Under the pieces are notes generated by a model. It ran no database searches. It saw only the letters and a list, made by a program, of their open reading frames with translations, and was not told where the DNA came from. This document shows positions 42,876-49,104 of a DNA stretch of 64,000 nucleotides, piece by piece. A program made the translations under genes and the position numbers. Origin of the DNA: Nonomuraea candida (GTDB taxonomy: Bacteria > Actinomycetota > Actinomycetes > Streptosporangiales > Streptosporangiaceae); assembly GCF_000725485.1 (NCBI RefSeq), contig NZ_JOAG01000003.1, positions 62,001 to 126,000 of the forward strand, read 5' to 3'. How positions within the stretch are numbered: position 1 is the stretch's first letter; every line of letters begins with the position of its first letter.

Positions 42876-43029
42876 ATGCAGGAGCAGGACCGGATCGAAG
42901 CGCACCTTGACGAGGTGAACGAGAACGCTCGTGTCCGCAGTGCTGGGCCTGCTGCTGCGGGCCAACGTCTCGCCGACGGCCACGCCCAGGCCGGCCTACC
43001 ACCCGGGGGTGCACTCCGGCCGGGACTGA
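42876..43029 (+). pseudogene. Possible broken small ORF or mini-peptide before a terminator
   Basis: From ATG 42876 a coding-like coiled stretch (MQEQDRIEAHLDEVNENA) runs in one frame. One base further, GTG 42931 opens a 32-codon frame (VSAVLGLLLRANVSPTATPR then PAYHPGVHSGRD) ending at TGA 43027-43029, 15 bases before a strong hairpin. It could be one frameshifted gene or a real short peptide with a hydrophobic start. Evidence is weak. Confidence 0.3.
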
Positions 43030-43043
43030 CCGCACAACGACGT

Positions 43044-43079
43044 GGCCTCCGTTCTCCCCCTCGTGGGAGAACGGAGGCC
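43044..43079. terminator. Strong bidirectional terminator, 15-bp perfect stem
   Basis: GGCCTCCGTTCTCCC (43044-43058), a 6-base loop and the exact complement (43065-43079). It closes the radical-SAM operon read on the minus strand and any plus-strand transcript arriving from 42.9 kb. Confidence 0.85.
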
Positions 43080-43136
43080 GCTTTCGTGCTGCCCGCAGTC
43101 AGGCTGGCGGCGGGCAGCGGCCCCGGGCCGCCTGGG

Positions 43137-43274
43137 TCAGCCCGACCGGTGGTGTCTCGCCCTCGGCACCATCAGCCGGACCCGCTCGGTCGGCGTCATC
43201 ACCTGCCACACATCGGCCAAAACCGGGTCGTCGCGGTGCTCGCCGTCCTGATCATTCGCAGTGCGTTGCCGGCC
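43137..43274 (-). other. 45-codon open frame continuing in phase after the methyltransferase stop
   Basis: Directly after the TGA (43275-43277) of the methyltransferase gene the same frame stays open for 45 codons: GRQRTANDQDGEHRDDP, then VLADVWQVMTPTERVRLM and PRARHHRSG before the TGA at 43137. The composition looks coding. There is no ATG before MTPTERVRLM. It could be a gene tail cut off by a stop mutation, a read-through extension, or a small peptide gene starting at an internal GTG/ATG and ending before the terminator. Unresolved. Confidence 0.3.
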
Positions 43275-44459
43275 TCAGCTCGGCGCATCCAACCAGATCG
43301 TCTGCTCGTGAGGAGTCACCGTCAGCCCGAACCGATCCCGGCCCGGATGACCAGCACGAACCCACGCAAAATAGGCCGCCTGCACCTCATCCCACAGATC
43401 CCGATCCCCGCCCTCCACCACCTCGAACTCCGCGCCCGCGCCCGACTCACACACCGCCCACGCGTCCCCGGCCAGATCCCGCAGGTGCACCCTGCAGCCC
43501 CAGCCGTCGGCGAGACGCTCCTGACTCGACGCGATCGCGATGGTCGGCACCAGCGCGGCCAGCATGAGCACAGCACCGTCGTACCGGCCCAGCAGATCGT
43601 CCAGCGTCCGCGGATCGAATCGGGTCGAACCGGCCCGGCCGTCGCCGCCGCCCGGCCGGGCGCCCTGCTGGCGGCGCTGAGACCGCAGCATCATGTACCC
43701 GGCCCGCCCGTGGAACCGCCCGATCGCGGTCCCGTCGTCGAGCACCGTCAACGCGAGTTGCAGGCCGCCCTGCTCCGCCGTCGGAGCCGGCATGTACGGC
43801 AGGACGATCCGGCCGCCCGGCCTGGTCTGCTCGATCCACGCGTACGGCACCTCTCGCACCCCGCACGTGACGTGGACACGGTCGTACGGCGCCAGCTCGT
43901 GCATGCCCTCGGCGCCGTCGCCGGTGATCAGCGTCGGCGCGAACCCGGCCCGCCGGACGTTCTCGGAGGCGAGATCGGCCAGCTCGGGGTCCACCTCCAC
44001 CGACACCACCTGGCGGGAGCTGAGCCGCCACGCCAGCATGGCCGCAGTCCAGCCGGTGCCGGTGCCGATCTCCAGCACCCGGTGATGGTCACGCACGTCG
44101 AGCAGGTCGAGGAAGGCCAGCGCGATCCCGGGCGCCGACAGGGAGCAGGTCGGCGTGCCTGTGGGGTCATCGGGAGCGGTCGCGCCGTCGTCCCGCTGCG
44201 TGATGATCGAGCAGTCGGTGTAGCACGCCCGCCACCAGTCCGTCGCGTTGGCCTTGCGGTCGATCGGCCGCGACGATTCGCCCGGCTGGTAGGCCGCGGC
44301 GTACGCCCGGGAGGGTACGAACACATGCCGGGGCACCTCGTGCAGGCCGGTCGCCCAGGCCGCACTGGCCCAGTCGCTCCGGTCGATCACGCCCTGGGCG
44401 GCGAGGTACTCCACGAGCGGGCCGACCCGGTCGCGGAACCTGACATCTTGCCAGCTCAC
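43275..44459 (-). CDS. Protein-L-isoaspartate O-methyltransferase-like enzyme
   Basis: The 394-residue protein has an N-terminal PCMT part with HEVPRHVFVPSRAYAAAYQP, an inserted loop, SLSAPGIALAFLDLLDVRDH, and the SAM-binding motif HRVLEIGTGTGWTAAMLAWR. Next come VVSVEVDPELADLASENVRR, GDGAEGMHELAPYDRVHVTC, TRPGGRIVLPYM, and a C-terminal extension of about 190 residues absent from housekeeping PCMT. PCMT homologues of this layout serve in RiPP pathways, where they methylate Asp to form isoAsp or an aspartimide. GTG 44459 is chosen for GAGGGAGG upstream; the frame is open to 44501. It follows the radical SAM gene by 13 bases. Confidence 0.88.
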   Translation of the reverse strand: MSWQDVRFRDRVGPLVEYLAAQGVIDRSDWASAAWATGLHEVPRHVFVPSRAYAAAYQPGESSRPIDRKANATDWWRACYTDCSIITQRDDGATAPDDPTGTPTCSLSAPGIALAFLDLLDVRDHHRVLEIGTGTGWTAAMLAWRLSSRQVVSVEVDPELADLASENVRRAGFAPTLITGDGAEGMHELAPYDRVHVTCGVREVPYAWIEQTRPGGRIVLPYMPAPTAEQGGLQLALTVLDDGTAIGRFHGRAGYMMLRSQRRQQGARPGGGDGRAGSTRFDPRTLDDLLGRYDGAVLMLAALVPTIAIASSQERLADGWGCRVHLRDLAGDAWAVCESGAGAEFEVVEGGDRDLWDEVQAAYFAWVRAGHPGRDRFGLTVTPHEQTIWLDAPS

Positions 44460-44472
44460 AACAGCCTCCCTC

Positions 44473-45333
44473 TCAGCCGTCATCCTCGACGCCCGGGTCA
44501 CAGCCCGGCGTACAGGACGGCTCGCACGGGTTGCACTGGCCGTCGTTGTCCGGCCCGCACATCCGGATGGGTCTGACGGTAGCCGCGATCTGTTCGGCGT
44601 GCGGGCGCATCGCGGCCAGCGCCGCCGGGAGGCCGGCCTGCCGGACGTCCACGCCGGAGGTCATCCACCGCGACAGCGGGCACGGTGTCACCGTCCCGCC
44701 GGGCAGCACCGCGGCCGACTTGCGCCCGCAGTTGCCGCACAGCTCGCTGATGTCACACGCGCGGCCTCGGCTTGGCCGGCCGAGGACGCGTAGCCGGTCG
44801 GTGCCGATCTTTTCGACGCCGAGGTGGTGCAGAAGCGTCTTGGCCTCGTCGATGCGCTGGCCGGGGTTGACGTGAACCATGCCGACGCGGAGGGGGATGT
44901 TGAGGGCCAGGGCCCGGGTGATGTTTTCGAGGGTGCGGGCCAGGGTGGGGCGGCCGGTGATCTGCCGGTGCTGGACGGGGTCGTCCGTGTAGAAGCTGGT
45001 GGCAAGCTGGACGCCGGGCTGGGCGAAGGTCTCCCACAGAGCCCGAGTGACGTGGACGAGATTGGAGTACACCTCCACGCGCACGTCGCGGTCGAGCGCG
45101 TGGGCGATGAGCCCGGGCAGGCCGGGGTGGAGGGTGGGCTCACCACCGATGAACTGCACGAGGCGCGTGCCGAGGGCGGCGGCCTGGTCGATGACGCTGA
45201 TCCAGTCGCTGTAGTCCATGCTGCCGTGGGTGCCGGAGGGGCCGCTGTCGGCGTAGCACTGGACGCAGTCGAGCTGGCATTTCCCGGTGAGTTCGAGCCA
45301 GAGGAATCCCAGCTCAGGTGATGTGGTGGTCAT
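44473..45333 (-). CDS. Radical SAM protein with C-terminal Cys clusters
   Basis: The 286-residue protein has the radical SAM cluster motif C19-x3-C23-x2-C26 (LTGKCQLDCVQCYADSG), GGEP at 63-66 (FIGGEPTLHPGL) and the usual half-barrel to about residue 185. A SPASM/twitch-like part with C193, C199, C202 and C218 follows (CGNCGRKSAAVLPGGTVTPC). The tail has C259, C267, C270, C274 and C278 (CNPCEPSCTPGCDPG). The extra cysteines could hold one or two auxiliary Fe-S clusters, as in peptide-modifying enzymes. ATG 45333 overlaps the upstream gene by 4 bases. No precursor peptide is certain nearby. Confidence 0.92.
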   Translation of the reverse strand: MTTTSPELGFLWLELTGKCQLDCVQCYADSGPSGTHGSMDYSDWISVIDQAAALGTRLVQFIGGEPTLHPGLPGLIAHALDRDVRVEVYSNLVHVTRALWETFAQPGVQLATSFYTDDPVQHRQITGRPTLARTLENITRALALNIPLRVGMVHVNPGQRIDEAKTLLHHLGVEKIGTDRLRVLGRPSRGRACDISELCGNCGRKSAAVLPGGTVTPCPLSRWMTSGVDVRQAGLPAALAAMRPHAEQIAATVRPIRMCGPDNDGQCNPCEPSCTPGCDPGVEDDG

Positions 45334-45665
45334 GCTGCTCCCTTCGTGGGCTGGTGGGCGGCGCAGGGCGGGCCTGCGCAGGACGGGGAGTCGGGTAAGC
45401 GTGCGAGGCGGCGCACGACCGGGAGGATGGGAGCGGCCCACCAGATCGTCGCGGCAGCGGCGACCATCAGAAGCGGGCCGGCGGCCCCGAACACGTACCG
45501 CCACTCCCGCTCTCGCCGCCAGTTCTCCATGCGCAGGCACCGGCACGCCTTGCACAGCTCGCTGTGGTCGAACGCGGCGAGCCTGCCCAGGGCCACTGCC
45601 GTCGGGCGGATACTCACCAGCCAGAGCGGCGCCCACACCAAGCCGATCCACTGCAGCATCGTCAC
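45330..45665 (-). CDS. Small membrane protein with CKACRC motif, in the radical SAM operon
   Basis: The 111-residue protein (GTG 45665, overlapping the preceding stop as GTGA) has a first membrane segment near residues 3-22 (LQWIGLVWAPLWLVSIRPTA), a loop with C38-K-A-C41-R-C43, a second membrane segment at about 57-82 (VFGAAGPLLMVAAAATIWWA) and a tail with two more Cys (SCAGPPCAAH). I do not recognise the family. Tight coupling with the radical SAM gene suggests a role in the same process, for example anchoring, redox support or export. Confidence 0.75.
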   Translation of the reverse strand: MTMLQWIGLVWAPLWLVSIRPTAVALGRLAAFDHSELCKACRCLRMENWRREREWRYVFGAAGPLLMVAAAATIWWAAPILPVVRRLARLPDSPSCAGPPCAAHQPTKGAA

Positions 45666-45973
45666 GATGCGGCCCTATTGCGGTGCCACTGCCGGTGCTG
45701 GGCGCCGAGGGCGAGCCACGCCTCCACGGCCGTGCTGTAGTCGCTCCGGCCGGTCTCCACCAGGCGGCCCGTCTTGTCCCAGCGGGTCACGAAGTACTGG
45801 GGAATCTCGGAGCAGAGCTGGTATTCGTCGCAGCAGCTCACCTCAATGACGCGGCGCCGCCGGCCAGCGTTCGGGGCATGTGGTTTCCAGATGTGCATCG
45901 TGACCGCCGAGTCGGCCGGGCCCGCGAGCTGGCGAGGGTCGGCCAGTGCTGGGGCAGCTTCAGGTGGGGTCAT
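45662..45973 (-). CDS. Unknown 103-residue protein, first gene of the radical SAM operon
   Basis: The ATG at 45973 is preceded by GATCAGGA. After a 40-residue flexible, basic N-terminal part comes a compact domain: RRRRVIEVSCCDEYQLCSEI, PQYFVTRWDKTGRLVETGRS, then a helix DYSTAVEAWLALGAQHRQW. It has three close Cys (CC....C). The strand-loop-helix pattern might be a small recognition domain for a substrate or a tRNA/peptide, but no named family is recognised. It is co-transcribed by 4-base overlap with the next gene. Confidence 0.72.
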   Translation of the reverse strand: MTPPEAAPALADPRQLAGPADSAVTMHIWKPHAPNAGRRRRVIEVSCCDEYQLCSEIPQYFVTRWDKTGRLVETGRSDYSTAVEAWLALGAQHRQWHRNRAAS

Positions 45974-46117
45974 TCCTGATCACTTCCGTCTGTTATGCGA
46001 ATAGCGACTCAGCAAGAAACTGCCCTCGAATCCGAGGACGTTTTCGCGGTTCACCAGTAGCGTGGCCAGCAGAGGGAAGCCAGGTCCAGATAGAGCGGAC
46101 TGACACATCCGTCCCGA

Positions 46118-46148
46118 CTTTTCCAGACCACAGGAAAAGACAGGAAAA
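46118..46148. promoter_or_regulatory. Inverted and direct GGAAAA repeats before the XRE gene
   Basis: CTTTTCC-(8)-GGAAAAG (46118-46139) is a perfect 7-bp inverted repeat, and ACAGGAAAA occurs twice in a row (46130-46138, 46140-46148). They lie 30-60 bases before the XRE start, in the region shared with the divergent radical SAM operon. Probable regulator binding sites in a locally AT-rich promoter. Confidence 0.5.
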
Positions 46149-46175
46149 AAAGATCAAGGGTGATGCGGAGGCCGG

Positions 46176-47474
46176 ATGAGCGAAGAGGCGTTCGGGCAGC
46201 TCCTACGCAGATTGCGCGGCAATAGACCCCTTGAAGCAGTGGCACACGCAGCAGACATATCCGCCAGCTACCTATGGAAGCTAGAAAACGGGAAGAGAAA
46301 CGCGACTCATACAGTAGTAGAGCGGCTCGAAGTCGCCACACATGCGCAAGGTGCGCTTATTGAGGCTTATGAGAGAATCGAGACCAAACCCGCACCGAAT
46401 GCGGCCTTTGCTCCCTCTATCGCCGAAATAAGGCCCGTGCGTACTCTGGACATGAACGACGCATTCGGGGAGGACGCCACGGAACGCCGACGCCTTCTGC
46501 AAATCGCTGCCGGAGTCGGATCACTAGGACCGACCGAAGCTCTCCGGCAACTCATCGACCTCGCCATCCCCACCGCCAGGTCCATCGAGGACTGGGAACT
46601 CACGTGCGCCGACCACCTCCACGCCATCCGGCACAGGCCACCGGCCCAGGTGGCGGCGGACGTCAACATCGACCTCGGCGCCGTCCTGCACCAGCTCCAG
46701 CAGACCACCGCCCAGCTCGGCGCCGACCATGCCCAGTCGCGCGGCCTGTACCGTGCGCTGGCGGCCCTGAGCACGCTGCACGCCAACGTGCTCACCCGGC
46801 TCGGCGACCACGGCGCGGCGATCCGCTGGTGGCGCACCGCCCGGCACGCCGCCGATGCCTCCGGCGACCTGTACCTACAGCTCGGTGTGCGATCCACGGA
46901 GGCGGGGCATGGGATGAGTGGCCAGCGCGACCCCGCGACGGTGTTGAGGATGCTGGACAGCGCCCAGCCGCTCGCCGCACGCGCACCGGGCTCGTACGGG
47001 GCCGCGCTGATCGACTACACCCGCTCCAAGGCCCTGGCCATGGTTGGCCGCCACGACGAGGCCCAGTTCACTCTGGAGCGCGTCAGCGAGCAGCTCGCCA
47101 CCGGGAGCCTGCCGGTCGGGATCATGCCCGACTACTGGCGGGCCGGCCAACTGCCGTATGCCCGCGTGTGGGTCTACAGCGCGGCCGGCGACGAGGACCG
47201 AGCCGTTGAGGCGCGGGAGCAGGTGATCGCGGGCAATCCTGACTACCAGTATCCCGTGATCGCGCGTCTACTGACGGCGCAGTGCACGGTGGTGTCGGGT
47301 GGCGTGGACGCTGGCCTTCGAGAGGCTGCGGAGGTGCTGGACGATCTGCCGGTCATGCATCGTACGACGATGGTGGCGCATGCTGGGCGGATGGTGGTGG
47401 GGGCGGTGCCAGTGGAGCAGCGTGAGCGGCCAGCCGTTGGAGACCTCAAGGCGATGCTGGCGATCGAGCGGTAG
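46176..47474 (+). CDS. XRE-family regulator with C-terminal TPR-like domain
   Basis: The 432-residue protein has a Cro/C1-type HTH (residues 6-60: FGQLLRRLRGNRPLEAVAHA, ADISASYLWKLENGKRN, and TVVERLEVATH). A long helical-repeat domain follows (about 95-430) with TPR-like units such as RGLYRALAALSTLHANVLTR, GDHGAAIRWWRTARHAADAS and QFTLERVSEQLATG. Proteins of this build often precede accessory and secondary-metabolite loci in actinomycetes. The first 110 codons have lower GC and rarer codons (AGA, CTA, ATA) than the rest of the window, a sign of transfer. GATGCGGAGG lies before ATG 46176. Divergent from the radical SAM operon, its likely target. Confidence 0.9.
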   Translation: MSEEAFGQLLRRLRGNRPLEAVAHAADISASYLWKLENGKRNATHTVVERLEVATHAQGALIEAYERIETKPAPNAAFAPSIAEIRPVRTLDMNDAFGEDATERRRLLQIAAGVGSLGPTEALRQLIDLAIPTARSIEDWELTCADHLHAIRHRPPAQVAADVNIDLGAVLHQLQQTTAQLGADHAQSRGLYRALAALSTLHANVLTRLGDHGAAIRWWRTARHAADASGDLYLQLGVRSTEAGHGMSGQRDPATVLRMLDSAQPLAARAPGSYGAALIDYTRSKALAMVGRHDEAQFTLERVSEQLATGSLPVGIMPDYWRAGQLPYARVWVYSAAGDEDRAVEAREQVIAGNPDYQYPVIARLLTAQCTVVSGGVDAGLREAAEVLDDLPVMHRTTMVAHAGRMVVGAVPVEQRERPAVGDLKAMLAIER

Positions 47475-47483
47475 CCGCCCGGC

Positions 47484-47634
47484 CGCAAGATCACCGAGAG
47501 CGCGATCGAGGACGAGTCCAAGATCAGAAAAGTGACCGTGCGCGAGGTCATGAAGGGCCTGCGGGATGAAGGCCGGGCCTACACCCGGCCGAACCTCGGC
47601 AGCTTCGTCGGCCAGCCACCCGATGATGAGTAAG
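47484..47634 (+). pseudogene. 3' fragment of a GntR-family regulator gene
   Basis: The frame reads ITESAIEDESKIRKVTVREV then MKGLRDEGRAYTRPNLGSFV, ending with GQPPDDE and TAA (47632-47634). This is the recognition helix and wing of a GntR winged helix (..VTVR.A...LRDEG..YTRPG.GSFV). The N-terminal helix and any effector domain are missing. It marks the right edge of the island opposite the integrase relics. GntR (KorSA-like) genes are usual parts of actinomycete integrative elements. Confidence 0.7.
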
Positions 47635-47648
47635 GGGCCCAGCGCACG

Positions 47649-47680
47649 GCGCCCCGCCACCGGCGTGGCGGCGGGGCGCG
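47649..47680. terminator. GC-rich hairpin behind the GntR fragment
   Basis: GCGCCCCGCCAC (from 47649) can pair with GTGGCGGCGGGGCGC (to about 47679), with a small bulge. It is a probable terminator at the island edge. Confidence 0.55.
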
Positions 47681-47766
47681 TTCATGATCGTGCGCCGCTC
47701 ATGCGTCATGATCTTGAGAAGTCTGGAGAGGCGCTGAGAGACCAGGATTCACGTTCTGTTGTCTAG

Positions 47767-47804
47767 CTGCTGGTCAGAGCCACACATCACTCCCTGACCA
47801 GCAG
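47767..47804. terminator. Inverted repeat spanning the stop of the RNA methyltransferase gene
   Basis: CTGCTGGTCAG (47767-47777) and CTGACCAGCAG (47794-47804) form an 11-bp perfect stem with a 16-base loop. The right arm lies in the last codons of the minus-strand methyltransferase gene. Probable terminator for that gene. Confidence 0.5.
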
Positions 47805-49058
47805 TCCCACACACTCCACGTGGTGGGTCATCGGGAAGGCGTCGAAGGCGCGCAGGTCGGACAGGACGTAGCCGTGCTCGCGGAGCCAGGCCAGGTCGCG
47901 GGCCAGGGTGGCCGGGTCGCAGGAGACGTACACGATCCTGAGGGCGTCGAGGGAGGCGACGCGTTCGACGACCTCGCGCCCCAGCCCGGCACGGGGCGGG
48001 TCGACCACCACGATGTCGGCGCGCTCGATCTGGAAGCGGTCGAGGGCCTCCTCCACGCGGCCCCGCTCCACCCGGGCCTGCGGCAGGTCGCGCAGGTTGG
48101 CGCGGGCGTCGCGGACTGCGGCGGCCTCGGACTCCAGGCCGAACACCGCGCCCTCGGGCCCGACCGCCTCCGCCAGCCCGGCGGCGAACAGGCCCACCCC
48201 GCAGTAGAGGTCGAGCGCCCACTCGCCGGGCTCCGGCGCGGCGTAGGCGAGCACCGCGTCCAGCAGCGTCTCCGCCGCGCCGGGGTGCACCTGCCAGAAG
48301 CCGCTCCCGGCCACCCGGAACTCCCGGTCGCCCACCTGCTCGTGCAGCACGCCCGAGCCGCGGCGCGGCACGGTGCGGCCCTTGCCCTGGTCGAGCAGGA
48401 TCGAGGCGGGCGCCTCCAGGTCGGGCACGGTGACGCTGCGCCGCGCCCGGGGCGCGACCACGACGGCGCGCTCGCCGCCCGAGGAGGCGATGACCTCGAC
48501 GCCGGCCGCTCCCGGCCACAGCCGCTCCTCCACGCCGGCCGCCTCCACCTCGGGGTGGGCGATCAGGCAGGCGTCCACGACCTCGATGTCGTGGGAACGG
48601 TGCCGGCGGAAGCCCAGCTCGCCGGAGGGCAGCGCGGCGAACTGCACCCGCGTGCGCCAGCCGAGCCCGTCCTTGGCCCCGGGCACCTCCTCGACCACGA
48701 CCTCGCGTTCGATGCCCGCCAGCCGGCGCAGCTGCTCGGCCACGACCTGGGCCTTGAGCCGCCGCTGCGCCTCCAGGGTGGCGTGCTGCCAGTCGCAGCC
48801 GCCGCAGCGCCCCGGCCCGGCGTACGGGCAGGGCGGCACGACCCGGTCGGGCGAGGGCTCCAGGATCTCGACGGCGTCCGCCCGCAGGAAACGGGAGGTC
48901 TCCTCGGTGACGTCGGCGATCACCCGCTCACCCGGCAAGGCGTGCCGTACGAACACCACGCGCCCTTCATGGCGCGCCACACACCAGCCGCCATGGGCGA
49001 CCGGACCTACCGTCAGCTCGAGAGATGCCTGTTCCACACTCGACACCTTAGTGCCCAT
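47787..49058 (-). CDS. TrmA/RlmD-family RNA m5U methyltransferase
   Basis: The 423-residue protein has an N-terminal TRAM domain (LELTVGPVAHGGWCVARHEG, VVFVRHALPGERVIADV) and the Fe-S cluster Cys set (VPPCPYAGPGRCGGCDWQHA). The methyltransferase domain has GSGFWQVHPGAAETLLDAVL, WALDLYCGVGLFAAGLAEAV, VVVDPPRAGLG and the catalytic Cys in IVYVSCDPATLARDL. It methylates a uridine C5 in rRNA or tRNA; which site is not readable. It corresponds in position to the methyltransferase beside the APC permease in mycobacteria. ATG 49058 is chosen at the start of the TRAM domain. Confidence 0.93.
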   Translation of the reverse strand: MGTKVSSVEQASLELTVGPVAHGGWCVARHEGRVVFVRHALPGERVIADVTEETSRFLRADAVEILEPSPDRVVPPCPYAGPGRCGGCDWQHATLEAQRRLKAQVVAEQLRRLAGIEREVVVEEVPGAKDGLGWRTRVQFAALPSGELGFRRHRSHDIEVVDACLIAHPEVEAAGVEERLWPGAAGVEVIASSGGERAVVVAPRARRSVTVPDLEAPASILLDQGKGRTVPRRGSGVLHEQVGDREFRVAGSGFWQVHPGAAETLLDAVLAYAAPEPGEWALDLYCGVGLFAAGLAEAVGPEGAVFGLESEAAAVRDARANLRDLPQARVERGRVEEALDRFQIERADIVVVDPPRAGLGREVVERVASLDALRIVYVSCDPATLARDLAWLREHGYVLSDLRAFDAFPMTHHVECVGLLVRE

Positions 49059-49104
49059 GCCCGGATGACCACTTATCGGACTTGATCCATTACTGTAGGT
49101 GGTC

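Noticed and set aside
43275..45973. Assigning the radical SAM operon to a named RiPP class such as an FxLD-type lanthipeptide system
   Set aside because: No lanthipeptide cyclase or dehydratase, no ATP-grasp enzyme and no clear precursor in the window, so a named class cannot be supported.
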